Shown here: positions 1 through 7,646 of the stretch, piece after piece | Layout of the letters: every line of letters starts with the position of its first letter | Numbering within the stretch: the stretch's first letter is position 1 | NCBI RefSeq assembly: GCF_002154225.1 | Contig: NZ_MTSE01000007.1 | Coordinates: 1-64,000 of the forward strand | DNA: 64,000 bases | Direction: 5' to 3' | Source: Hymenobacter crusticola | GTDB lineage: Bacteria; Bacteroidota; Bacteroidia; Cytophagales; Hymenobacteraceae | Position numbers and translations under genes: made by a program | Notes under the pieces: generated by a model | The model's database searches: none | Seen by the model: the letters and a program-made list of their open reading frames with translations, nothing else | Told to the model about the DNA's origin: nothing

Positions 1-2
1 TT

Positions 3-95
3 TTGCTGTCGTCGTGCTCCAGCCATACCACTGGCCAGATCATCCACGTCGACGGCGGGTACGTGCACCTCGACCGTGCCTTGGCTAACGCGTAA
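3..95 (+). CDS. SDR family oxidoreductase, C-terminal end only (partial)
   Basis: Only the last 30 residues lie in the window; the gene begins upstream of base 1. The reading frame ends with TTGQIIHVDGGYVHLDRAL followed by a TAA at 93. TGQ-(x)n-VDGGY near the C-terminus is the typical closing motif of short-chain dehydrogenases/reductases, and the HLDRAL tail is like SDRs found in L-fucose and related sugar catabolic loci. The following gene is an LgoD-like zinc dehydrogenase, so a joint role in oxidising a sugar or sugar acid is plausible. The substrate cannot be read from this fragment. Confidence 0.75.
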   Translation: MLSSCSSHTTGQIIHVDGGYVHLDRALANA

Positions 96-103
96 CTAGT
101 TGA

Positions 104-143
104 GGAGCGTGCCTACGTCTTTCAAATCGCAGGAACACGCTCC
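104..143 (+). other. small stem-loop between SDR and zinc dehydrogenase genes
   Basis: GGAGCGTG (104-111) pairs with CACGCTCC (136-143), an 8-bp perfect stem with a 24-nt loop. There is no T-run behind it, so it may be a processing or attenuation hairpin in an operon rather than a terminator. Confidence 0.3.
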
Positions 144-181
144 GCGCTTCTAGCTCCTGACTCCTAGCTTCTTTTAGAAAA

Positions 182-1195
182 ATGAATACGTTAGTTTGCG
201 AACAGCCAGGCCAGTTTGCCTACGCGGAGCGGGAAACGCCCGTCGCGCCCGAAGGGTATAGCTTGTTGAAAATTCGGCGCATCGGTATCTGCGGCACCGA
301 TTTGCACGCCTACGAAGGCACCCAGCCCTTCTTCGCTTATCCGCGCGTGCTCGGCCACGAGCTAGCCGGCGAAGTAGCAGATGCGGGCGCCGCTGAGGGG
401 TTCACAGTGGGGGAGGCCGTCACGTTTATTCCGTATTTCAACTGCGGCACCTGCATTGCCTGCCGCTCGGGCTTGCCCAACTGCTGCACCCACATCAATG
501 TATGCGGCGTGCACATCGACGGCGGCATGGCCGAGTACCTAGCCGTGCCTTCCTACTCGCTGGTACACGGCGAAGGACTGAGCTTCGACGAGCTAGCTTT
601 GGTGGAGCCGCTGGCCATTGGTGCCCACGGCGTGCGTCGCGCCGCCGTCCGGCCCGGCGAGTTTGTGCTGGTAGTAGGAGCTGGGCCTATTGGCCTTGGC
701 ATCATGGAGTTTGCGCGCATCGCCGGCGCCCATGTCATTGCCATGGACATCAACGAGCAGCGCCTAGCTTTCTGCCAGGATAAGCTACGCGTGGCCCACA
801 CCGTCAACGCCCTAGCTCCCGACGTAACCGAACAGCTTCGGCAGCTAACGAATGGCGACATGCCCACCGTCGTGATTGATGCCACGGGCAGTCAGCGGGC
901 CATCAACAACGGCTTTCAATACCTAGCCCACGGCGGGCGCTACGTGCTGGTAGGTTTGCAAAAAGGCGAAATCAGTTTCTCGCACCCCGAATTTCATAAG
1001 CGCGAAGCCACGCTCATGAGCAGCCGCAACGCTACGCGCGAAGACTTCGAGCACGTCATTGCCTCTATGAAAGCCGGGCAGGTAGACCCTACCACCTACA
1101 TCACCCACCGCGTAACATTCGGGCAGGTGCAGGAGGAGTTTGCCAACTGGCTTAATCCGGCCAATGGCGTGATCAAAGCCATGGTAGAGCTGTAG
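182..1195 (+). CDS. zinc-dependent alcohol dehydrogenase, L-galactonate-5-dehydrogenase (LgoD/YjjN)-like
   Basis: Medium-chain dehydrogenase of 337 aa, about the family length. The N-terminal GroES-like domain carries the catalytic-zinc pattern GICGTD then GHE (about residues 36-62), and the structural-zinc cysteines in CGTCIACRSGLPNCC. The Rossmann domain has VVGAGPIGLG near residue 165. The local wording FFAYPRVLGHE, CGVHIDGG, VIDATGSQRAINN and EFHKREATLMSSRNAT closely follows E. coli LgoD, which oxidises L-galactonate to D-tagaturonate with NAD+. The neighbours (an SDR upstream, pectin esterases downstream) fit oxidation of a pectin- or fucose-derived sugar acid in the cytoplasm. The stop codon lies inside the left arm of a long palindrome. 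The enzyme class is secure; the substrate is inferred. Confidence 0.9.
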   Translation: MNTLVCEQPGQFAYAERETPVAPEGYSLLKIRRIGICGTDLHAYEGTQPFFAYPRVLGHELAGEVADAGAAEGFTVGEAVTFIPYFNCGTCIACRSGLPNCCTHINVCGVHIDGGMAEYLAVPSYSLVHGEGLSFDELALVEPLAIGAHGVRRAAVRPGEFVLVVGAGPIGLGIMEFARIAGAHVIAMDINEQRLAFCQDKLRVAHTVNALAPDVTEQLRQLTNGDMPTVVIDATGSQRAINNGFQYLAHGGRYVLVGLQKGEISFSHPEFHKREATLMSSRNATREDFEHVIASMKAGQVDPTTYITHRVTFGQVQEEFANWLNPANGVIKAMVEL

Positions 1196-1297
1196 AGACA
1201 CATACTTGTGTCTCGTCGTTGCTGATGTTGTTTAGGCCAGTTTGTTCTGAGCCGGGCCATGCCGCTTAACGACGAGACACAACTATGTGTCTCTACA
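1191..1297. repeat. long intergenic palindrome, 30-bp arms (TGTAGAG family copy 1)
   Basis: Left arm 1191-1220 and right arm 1268-1297 are inverted copies with one mismatch, separated by 47 nt. Each outer end reads TGTAGAG/CTCTACA. The left arm contains the TAG stop of the dehydrogenase gene. A second element with the same outer ends and layout is at 62334-62450, where the arm again holds a stop codon. It may serve as a 3'-end hairpin. Confidence 0.85.
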
Positions 1298-1391
1298 ATC
1301 CCGGGAACGTTTGCATAAATAATCTTGCTGCTGAGCGTTTTTTACGCTGAAAATGCGGCGTACTTGGGTGTCTGCTTCCAACTCCACCCGT

Positions 1392-2174
1392 ATGCACAAC
1401 CGCCTGCTGACGAGTACCGCCATCCTAGGTTTTCTCCTGATAACGGCCTTTGCCTCACCGCCAAACAAAACCACTGTTTACCTCATCGGCGACTCGACCA
1501 TGTCGATTAAAGAGGTAAAGAACTACCCGGAAACGGGCTGGGGTATGCCGTTCGCCATCTTTTTCGACGAAACCGTGACGGTAGACAACCGCGCCCAGAA
1601 CGGTCGTAGCACCAAGAGCTTCGTAGCCGAAAACCGCTGGCAGCCGGTAGCCAGCGCGCTCAGGGAAGGCGACTACGTGTTTATCCAGTTTGGCCACAAC
1701 GACGAGGTGCCCACCAAGCGCAGCTACACGCCCGAAGCCGACTACAAGAACTATCTGATCCGCTTCGTCAGCGAAACGCGCGCCAAAAAAGCCACGCCCA
1801 TCCTCATCACGCCCGTGGCCCGCCGCAAGTTCGACGCGGCCGGCAAGGTAGAAGGCACCCACGAGGTCTATTCCGAAATCGTGCGCAAAACCGCCCAGGA
1901 GCAGAAAGTCGCCCTGATCGACCTAGACCGCGAAAGTCAGGCGCTGTTGCAACAGTATGGTGTAGAGAACTCCAAGCTGCTGTTCAACCAACTCGTGCCC
2001 GGCGAACACCCCAACTACCCCGACGGCAAGGAAGACAACACGCACTTCAACGAGCTAGGTGCCCGCAAGATGGCGCAGATCGTGCTAGCCGACATTCGGG
2101 CCCTGAAACTAGACCTCGCCAACCACATTGTGCAGCGCCAAGCCGCCAAGACGGTAGATGCGCAAGCCAAGTAA
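1392..2174 (+). CDS. rhamnogalacturonan acetylesterase-like SGNH hydrolase (CE12), copy 1
   Basis: Secreted esterase of 260 aa predicted to remove acetyl groups from pectic rhamnogalacturonan. The SGNH blocks are all visible: GDST with nucleophile Ser35, the conserved Gly/Asn region NRAQNGRS, GHND, and the C-terminal Asp-His pair in DNTHFNELGARKMA. The start at 1392 is preferred over an in-frame ATG at 1353 because it gives a clean signal peptide (MHNRLLTSTAILGFLLITAFA). It is followed by a palindrome and by a paralogue (2314-3132) with the same motifs in the same order, so the pair looks like a tandem duplication. Export to periplasm or outside is inferred. Family certain, exact ester specificity inferred from family and the adjacent pectin methylesterase. 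Confidence 0.88.
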   Translation: MHNRLLTSTAILGFLLITAFASPPNKTTVYLIGDSTMSIKEVKNYPETGWGMPFAIFFDETVTVDNRAQNGRSTKSFVAENRWQPVASALREGDYVFIQFGHNDEVPTKRSYTPEADYKNYLIRFVSETRAKKATPILITPVARRKFDAAGKVEGTHEVYSEIVRKTAQEQKVALIDLDRESQALLQQYGVENSKLLFNQLVPGEHPNYPDGKEDNTHFNELGARKMAQIVLADIRALKLDLANHIVQRQAAKTVDAQAK

Positions 2175-2193
2175 AAGTTAGGGTTAAAACTCC

Positions 2194-2299
2194 AGACCGT
2201 CATGCTGAGCTTGTCGAAGCATCTCTACCGCTTCGTTGCTAACACCGTTTAATTTACCATTGCGGTAGAGATGCTTCGACAAGCTCAGCATGACGGTCT
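2194..2299. repeat. 38-bp-arm intergenic palindrome (CATGCTGAGC family), intact copy
   Basis: Left arm 2194-2231 and right arm 2262-2299 are perfect 38-nt inverted repeats with a 30-nt loop. The core reads GTCATGCTGAGCTTGTCGAA. Sequences with this core occur between genes in many Bacteroidota and often create spurious ORFs encoding MLSLSKHL or MLRQAQHD. Two further copies in this window are at 18392-18499 (decayed) and 58611-58715 (two mismatches). The right arm ends 14 bases before the ATG of the second CE12 gene. Confidence 0.92.
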
Positions 2300-2313
2300 T
2301 ATGCTTCTTACCT

Positions 2314-3132
2314 ATGAGAATATTTTTTTCCTGCATAAAGAAAGCCTGGCCGCTCAGCCTATTCGTACTGCTCGCTTTTGCCGGCGCGCCGCCGAAGAAG
2401 ATCAAGCTTTACCTGATCGGTGACTCAACAATGGCGAATAAGGTCAAGCAAACCTTCCCCGAAACGGGTTGGGGCATGCCGCTCGTTACCTTCTTCGACT
2501 CGACGGTGGTAGTCGATAATCGGGCGCAGAACGGGCGTAGCACCCGCACGTTTTTGGCCGAAAACCGCTGGCAGCCCATCGTGGATGCGTTGCAGGAAGG
2601 CGACTACGTGTTCATTCAGTTCGGCCACAACGACGAGGCCGAAAACTACCCCGACCGCTACACGCCGCCCGAGGACTACCGCAAAAACCTCATCAAGTTC
2701 GTGACCGAAACCCAGCGCCGAAAAGCTAGCCCGGTGCTGCTCACGCCCATCACGCGCCGCAAGTTCGACAAAGACGGCCACCAGCAGGAAACGCACGTGG
2801 CCTACTCGCGCGTGACCACCGAAGTAGCCAAGCAGTACAAGGTGCCGCTTATCGACCTCGATAAAATGAGCCGCGACTTGGTGCAGCAGTTTGGCGCCGA
2901 AAACTCGAAGCTATTGTACTTGCAGCTCGCCCCCGGCGACCACCCGAATTACCCGTACGGCAAAGAAGACAACACGCACTTCACGGAGCTAGGTGCCCGC
3001 AAGATGGCGCAACTAGCCATAAACGAAATCAAAGCCCAACACCTGCCGCTGGCCGAGCGCCTAGCCAAGCCATTGCCCAAAAATGCCGTGCCGCCCACCA
3101 AGGGCAAAGACGCACAACCCACCACTCCATGA
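2314..3132 (+). CDS. rhamnogalacturonan acetylesterase-like SGNH hydrolase (CE12), copy 2
   Basis: Paralogue of the gene at 1392-2174, 272 aa, with GDST (nucleophile Ser38), NRAQNGRS, GHND and the DNTHFTELGARKMA block. The N-terminus MRIFFSCIKKAWPLSLFVLLAFA is a signal peptide. The longer ORF beginning at 2290 starts inside the palindrome and is rejected. The C-terminal tail (Pro/Lys/Thr-rich, about 25 residues) is absent from copy 1. Its TGA overlaps the ATG of the pectin methylesterase by four bases (ATGA), so the two are translationally coupled and should be made together. Predicted to deacetylate rhamnogalacturonan in the periplasm or outside the cell. Confidence 0.9.
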   Translation: MRIFFSCIKKAWPLSLFVLLAFAGAPPKKIKLYLIGDSTMANKVKQTFPETGWGMPLVTFFDSTVVVDNRAQNGRSTRTFLAENRWQPIVDALQEGDYVFIQFGHNDEAENYPDRYTPPEDYRKNLIKFVTETQRRKASPVLLTPITRRKFDKDGHQQETHVAYSRVTTEVAKQYKVPLIDLDKMSRDLVQQFGAENSKLLYLQLAPGDHPNYPYGKEDNTHFTELGARKMAQLAINEIKAQHLPLAERLAKPLPKNAVPPTKGKDAQPTTP

Positions 3133-4079
3133 AGAAACTGTTTGCTCTGTTGTGCCTGAGCTGGCTGCTGATCGGTCGCGCCTTTGCCTATGATTTTGTG
3201 GTCGCGCAAGATGGCAGCGGCAACTACCGAACGGTGCAGGAAGCGTTCAACGCCGTGCCCGATTTTCGCAAGAAAGTCACAACCATTTTCATCAAGAAGG
3301 GCGTGTACAAAGAAAAGCTGGTGCTGGCCGGCTCGAAGAACTTGGTGAAGATCATTGGCGAAGACCTGACCAAAACGGTGCTCACCTACGACGACTACAA
3401 CCAGAAGAAAAACATCTTCGGGGAAGACAAAGGCACCTCGGGCTCGTCGAGTATCTACATCTACGGCGGCGACTTTTCGGCCGAGAACATCACCTTTCAA
3501 AACTCCTCGGGGCCGGTGGGGCAGGCGGTAGCCGTGTGGGTAGCCGGCGACAAAGCTAGGTTCAAGAACTGCCGCTTCCTGGGTTTTCAAGACACCTTAT
3601 ATACGTATGGCTACGGCAGCCGCCAATACTATAAAGACTGCTACATCGAAGGCACCGTGGATTTTATCTTCGGCTCCAGCACCGCGTGGTTCGAAGACTG
3701 CACCATTTTCTGCAAACAGAATGGCTACGTCACGGCAGCTTCCACCCCCGATAGCACCCGCTACGGCTACGTGTTCAAGAATTGCAAAATCACGGGCGAC
3801 GCACCGGCGGGTAGCTTCTACCTAGGTCGGCCATGGCGACCTTACGCCAAAACCGTGTACCTCAACTGCGACCTAGGTCCGCACATCAAGCCGGAAGGCT
3901 GGGACCATTGGGGCAATGAAAACAACAAGAAAACCGCCTATTACGCCGAGTACCAGAACAAAGGCAAGGGCTTCCAGCCCAAGCAGCGCGTGCCCTGGTC
4001 GCACCAGCTCACCGACCAGGAGGCGAAGGAGTACACCCGCGACAAAGTGCTCCGCAACTGGAACCCCACCCAAGACTAA
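3129..4079 (+). CDS. pectin methylesterase (CE8)
   Basis: Secreted 316-aa pectinesterase that hydrolyses methyl esters of homogalacturonan. The signal peptide spans about residues 1-20. All five hallmark segments of family CE8 are present in order: GVYKE (58-62), QAVAV (132-136), QDTLY with catalytic Asp155, DFIFG with catalytic Asp178, and LGRPW with Arg234. The fold is a right-handed beta-helix. The gene overlaps the upstream CE12 gene by four bases, which links de-acetylation and de-methylation of pectin in one transcript. No polysaccharide lyase or SusC/D pair is in view; those steps must be encoded elsewhere. The 280 bases after it hold no gene I can support. Confidence 0.95.
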   Translation: MKKLFALLCLSWLLIGRAFAYDFVVAQDGSGNYRTVQEAFNAVPDFRKKVTTIFIKKGVYKEKLVLAGSKNLVKIIGEDLTKTVLTYDDYNQKKNIFGEDKGTSGSSSIYIYGGDFSAENITFQNSSGPVGQAVAVWVAGDKARFKNCRFLGFQDTLYTYGYGSRQYYKDCYIEGTVDFIFGSSTAWFEDCTIFCKQNGYVTAASTPDSTRYGYVFKNCKITGDAPAGSFYLGRPWRPYAKTVYLNCDLGPHIKPEGWDHWGNENNKKTAYYAEYQNKGKGFQPKQRVPWSHQLTDQEAKEYTRDKVLRNWNPTQD

Positions 4080-4359
4080 CGATGCTTTTTCGAAAGCAAC
4101 TTCCGGTGGCCGGCCCGTGCTAGCTGCACAGGCGTTGCACGCTTAGCTAGCAAACCAGCTTATCGCAGACGGAACCAAGCGGCGCACCTAAAAAGGCAGT
4201 TGCTGTTGTGGAGGCTTTGCTGAAAAGGTAAACTTAAGCTCGTGTGCGGAGAGCAACCGTGGAAATAGACTCAGAGGCAGGATAAATTATTTGGCTGTAG
4301 TGCAACCAATGGCCGCAATCTGGCCTCTTCCTACTATCCTCGGTTACTCATAATTTTAT

Positions 4360-4989
4360 ATGAATAAGTACTATTCTGTTGCTAGTCTACTCTTTTTATT
4401 TGTTGGGTTGTCGGTAGCCCGAGCACAAACCTATTTGGCGTCGGCTCCGGCGCCCGCGGGAGAGGCTACTACGCGCAAACCTGCCTACTTACGTCTCGGG
4501 TTAGGCACAACCTATGACATAAATGGCGGTTATCGGTGCGGGCGCCTATCCGTAGAATACGCTCCTATGCTCACGCACCATTTCGGACTAGCGAGTCGGA
4601 TAGTAGGAGTATTGGGGAAGCCTACCAACCGGTTTGAGCGGCAAGTTCCTCATCAGGAGTATAAAGCTGGTTATCTGGAGCAGGAAGCTGTTTTTTATCC
4701 TTTCGGTGCTGATAAGAAAGTGCTTTTCGGCGTCGGCGCTGGTGGCTTTTTAGGCTATTATAAAAAGAGTACCTATTCGTATTTATCATTGGTGTCAGGC
4801 AAGCTCACGGACTACCAGCTTGCTGCGTACGAAGGATTTCATGGCGGCTATTTGCTGTCGTTGAACCTAGATGTAGCCGTAGGTACTGCGCAGCGTTGGC
4901 GCGTTGGACTACGATCGAGCGTTCAGAACGGCACGGGCGGCAACACAACTTCTCCTACGCACAGCCTGACCATCGCCCGGCGACTGTAA
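4360..4989 (+). CDS. outer-membrane beta-barrel-like secreted protein, tandem copy 1
   Basis: 209-aa protein with a signal peptide (MNKYYSVASLLFLFVGLSVARA). The mature part alternates short amphipathic strands rich in Gly, Tyr and Leu and ends in ARRL, as expected for a small outer-membrane barrel. No named family is recognised. It is a paralogue of the next gene: both share GTTYD-(x)n-GYRC or AYRC, YLEQE, VFYPFG, GGF-x-GYY, SGKLTDY or AGKLTDY, SLNLDVA and HSLT-x-ARRL. Codon use is somewhat less GC-rich than in its neighbours. The function is unknown. Confidence 0.7.
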   Translation: MNKYYSVASLLFLFVGLSVARAQTYLASAPAPAGEATTRKPAYLRLGLGTTYDINGGYRCGRLSVEYAPMLTHHFGLASRIVGVLGKPTNRFERQVPHQEYKAGYLEQEAVFYPFGADKKVLFGVGAGGFLGYYKKSTYSYLSLVSGKLTDYQLAAYEGFHGGYLLSLNLDVAVGTAQRWRVGLRSSVQNGTGGNTTSPTHSLTIARRL

Positions 4990-5021
4990 ACCATCAAGAC
5001 TACGCGTAAACTGTAAGGGGT

Positions 5022-5672
5022 ATGTCTTGGGCGCAGTATCATCGGGCCGCTAACTCTACTTTGCTGATCGTGGGGTTGTCTGCCGGAGCAGCAACCGCGC
5101 AGTCATCGGCTACCTACGCCAAAACCGCTCAGGCGCTACCGACCGTCGAGCCAGCACCCGAACCCATTGACCTACGCCTGAGCCTTGGCACTACCTACGA
5201 CGGCGAGGGCGCCTACCGATGCACGCGCGTCGCCTTGGAATTTGCTCCTGCAATTTCCAAAAACCTAGGGACGGTCATTCGGCTCGCCAGTGTGGTTGGA
5301 AGACCTAACAGTCTGCTAGAGCGGCAAGCGCCTAACCAAAACTACAAATCAGCTTACCTCGAACAGGAATCCGTGTTTTATCCTTTCGGCATCCACAAAC
5401 GGATTCGGCTCGGAATAGGTGTTGGTGGGTTTGTGGGTTATTATGAAAAGAACACGTACGCCTACCTGAAAGCCGTAGCCGGAAAGCTGACGGACTACAG
5501 CTTAGTTTCGCGGGAAGGCATGCACGCCGGCCTAGTAGGCTCGCTAAACCTGGACGTTGCCATAGACGCCGCCCAACGCTGGCACTTCGGGATCAAATCA
5601 GCCGTGGAAAATGGTATCGGTAGCAACAGGATATCGCCAGCCCACAGCCTCACCGTGGCCCGTCGCTTGTAG
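5022..5672 (+). CDS. outer-membrane beta-barrel-like secreted protein, tandem copy 2
   Basis: 216-aa paralogue of the gene 32 bases upstream, with the same conserved blocks (GTTYD, YLEQESVFYPFG, GKLTDY, SLNLDVAI, HSLTVARRL). The N-terminus has a hydrophobic stretch ending in ATAQ, consistent with a signal peptide. Identity is highest in the second half, suggesting that the strands near the C-terminus carry the shared function. The short gap suggests co-transcription. No family name is assigned; a structural or small-molecule-binding envelope role is only a guess. Confidence 0.7.
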   Translation: MSWAQYHRAANSTLLIVGLSAGAATAQSSATYAKTAQALPTVEPAPEPIDLRLSLGTTYDGEGAYRCTRVALEFAPAISKNLGTVIRLASVVGRPNSLLERQAPNQNYKSAYLEQESVFYPFGIHKRIRLGIGVGGFVGYYEKNTYAYLKAVAGKLTDYSLVSREGMHAGLVGSLNLDVAIDAAQRWHFGIKSAVENGIGSNRISPAHSLTVARRL

Positions 5673-5882
5673 CGCAACTTACTTTGGCAAGCCTCCCCTT
5701 CTAGGCGAGGGCAACAGAACAGGTGAGTGCAGGCGGCCATCTTGCGGAGAGCATGCTAGGTTGAGGCTGTTTTGATGAGCAGGCTATCGTTCTGCGGTCC
5801 TGCTTTCACGTTAGCTCTTCCGTGCGATGCTGCCTAAAAGATTGAAGGACGACTTCTGGTTTGTCAAGGTGCTGGTGATGCT

Positions 5883-6023
5883 ATGCAATCGGAGCAGTTC
5901 AAGCCCGCCTACGCCGTGGAGTTGAAAACGGTGCAGGATATCTTCGAAACACCCTCCAAGGAAACCTTCGCAACGTATACCAAAGACAGCCCCGACGAGC
6001 TGAAGCCCAAAGCAAACAAGTAG
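5883..6023 (+). pseudogene. 46-codon ORF, possible remnant of a decayed gene
   Basis: The interval 5673-6086 (414 bases) holds no full gene. Within it an ATG at 5883 opens a 46-aa frame ending at TAG 6021-6023; its protein is hydrophilic (FKPAYAVELKTVQDIF near the start, KPKANK at the end) and has coding-like codon use. Upstream, a different frame reads coding-like residues (MLPKRLKDDFWFVKVLVM from 5827), so this may be a frameshifted tail of a lost gene. A real small protein is possible. Confidence 0.3.
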
Positions 6024-6074
6024 CTGCGTTGGAATACATCGACTCAGTAGGGCGTTCTTTATGCCGCGGAAAGG

Positions 6075-6082
6075 TAGATTTG
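6075..6082 (+). promoter_or_regulatory. -7 promoter element TAGATTTG before the FGE-like gene
   Basis: Matches the Bacteroidota -7 consensus TAnnTTTG and ends four bases before the ATG at 6087. A transcript starting about five bases after the element would be leaderless. No clear TTG was seen at -33. Confidence 0.45.
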
Positions 6083-6086
6083 TGTT

Positions 6087-7274
6087 ATGCCAGCTAAATT
6101 AGAATCTATCCATTGCCGTGCTGAACAAGGCGTTTGGCTAGTTGCCAGCCGGCTGGCAGCTGTGTCGAGCCTCGTCTGCCTGGGGCTAGGTTTGTCGGCC
6201 TGCCAACAAACGAGCCCGACCGAACAAGCCACCGTTGCCACGCCCACCGCACAAACGATGTGCGTAGCGCCCACCTCAAAGCTAGGTGCGCAGGTCGGTA
6301 GTGAGCCTGTTGCCAACCAGGTCAACGCTGAGCCGCCAAAAGGCCCAAAGCCCACCGGCATGGTGTGGGTGCCGGCCGGCGAATATCAGATGGGCACCAA
6401 CGACGAGCACAGCTTCCCGAACGAACGGCCTGCGCACGCGGTGCGCCTCACGGGCTTTTGGATGGATGAGCACGAAGTAACGAATGCGGAGTTTGCCCGC
6501 TTCGTAGCTGCTACCGGCTACAAAACCACTGCTGAGCGCCCCATCGATTGGGAGCAACTCAAAACGCAACTGCCACCTGGCACACCCAAGCCGCCCGAAG
6601 CAAACCTAGCTCCGGGCTCCATGGTATTTACGCAGCCCGATCACCCCGTGCCCCTCGACGACTACACGGCGTGGTGGCGCTGGGTAACGGGCGCAAACTG
6701 GCGCCACCCAGAAGGCCCGAATAGCACCCTGAAAGGTCGCGAAAATCATCCGGTCGTGCAGGTGTCGTGGGACGATGCCGTGGCGTACGCACGGTGGGCC
6801 GGCAAGCGCCTACCCACCGAAGCTGAGTGGGAGTGGGCCGCCCGGGGTAGCCTTGCCAACAAACGCTTCGTGTGGGGCAATACACCGCCGACAGCTAAGC
6901 AGGCCAACATCTGGGAGGGAAAGTTTCCGTATCAAAATACGAAAGCGGATGGCTACGACCGCACAGCCCCCGTGGCGTCGTTTGCCGCCAATGGCTACGG
7001 CCTCTACGACATGGCTGGCAATGTGTGGGAGTGGTGCTCCGATTGGTACCGCGCCGACGAGCACGTGACTTTGGCTAGCCTAGGCCAGTGCGAAAACCCC
7101 AGCGGCCCCAAGGGTAGCCTCGACCCCGACGAGCCCACCGTGCCGAAGCGTGTCACGAAAGGCGGCTCTTTCCTGTGTCACATAAGCTACTGCGAAAGCT
7201 ACCGCCCCAGCGCCCGGCGCGGCACCGCCTTCGATTCGGGCATGTCGCACGTCGGGTTTCGGTGCGTGCAGTAA
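6087..7274 (+). CDS. formylglycine-generating enzyme family lipoprotein (sulfatase-modifying factor)
   Basis: 395-aa protein of the FGE-sulfatase (SUMF1/EgtB) fold. The N-terminus has a hydrophobic segment ending in a lipobox (LSAC, Cys about 40), so it is likely anchored in the envelope. The domain starts at GMVWVPAGEYQMGTND and includes HEVTNAEFARFV, HPVVQVSWDDAVAYARWAGK, RLPTEAEWEWAARG and GLYDMAGNVWEWCSDWY. The C-terminal segment has GGSFLCHISYC (Cys364 and Cys369) and GFRC, which match the two catalytic cysteines of true formylglycine-generating enzymes; many look-alikes of the fold lack them. It is therefore predicted to oxidise an active-site Cys of sulfatases to formylglycine. No sulfatase gene is in the window. 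Confidence 0.85.
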   Translation: MPAKLESIHCRAEQGVWLVASRLAAVSSLVCLGLGLSACQQTSPTEQATVATPTAQTMCVAPTSKLGAQVGSEPVANQVNAEPPKGPKPTGMVWVPAGEYQMGTNDEHSFPNERPAHAVRLTGFWMDEHEVTNAEFARFVAATGYKTTAERPIDWEQLKTQLPPGTPKPPEANLAPGSMVFTQPDHPVPLDDYTAWWRWVTGANWRHPEGPNSTLKGRENHPVVQVSWDDAVAYARWAGKRLPTEAEWEWAARGSLANKRFVWGNTPPTAKQANIWEGKFPYQNTKADGYDRTAPVASFAANGYGLYDMAGNVWEWCSDWYRADEHVTLASLGQCENPSGPKGSLDPDEPTVPKRVTKGGSFLCHISYCESYRPSARRGTAFDSGMSHVGFRCVQ

Positions 7275-7646
7275 GGAACTAGCGTGGCGCATTCGCCGCG
7301 TGCTGGCTTCGGCGCATGGCGCGGTTGTCCTCGTGCTCAACATGGAGCGCATCAGGACTTTCCACAACTCGTCTCTATAGAAAGGAAGGCTCATGCCTTT
7401 GACGGGCACAAACCTAGTGTTGGTTGCAGCTTTTGGGCGAAGCTGTGTGAATATTAAAGAACGCCTTGGAAGTTGCCGTAGCAGGCTCTAAAGCATGTAA
7501 AAGTGAATTAAACCAAGGCAAATAGCAGTGGGAGTTGAACAAAATCATGGCATAAGCGAACATAAGCCTCGCTGCCCCGTACAAGGCCATACGAAAGACG
7601 CAAAGTCTTACACCCCAACTTCCCTCTCTCAACACAACCTCTCAAC
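7275..7646. other. 372-base intergenic region without a supported gene
   Basis: No convincing ORF, tRNA-like fold, strong terminator or TAnnTTTG element was seen. The last 100 bases become less GC-rich toward the next start, as expected for a 5' untranslated region. Confidence 0.5.

Noticed and set aside
2184..2405. 73-aa minus-strand ORF containing MLSLSKHLYRN
   Set aside because: It is encoded mostly by the 38-bp-arm palindrome, a known source of spurious ORFs.
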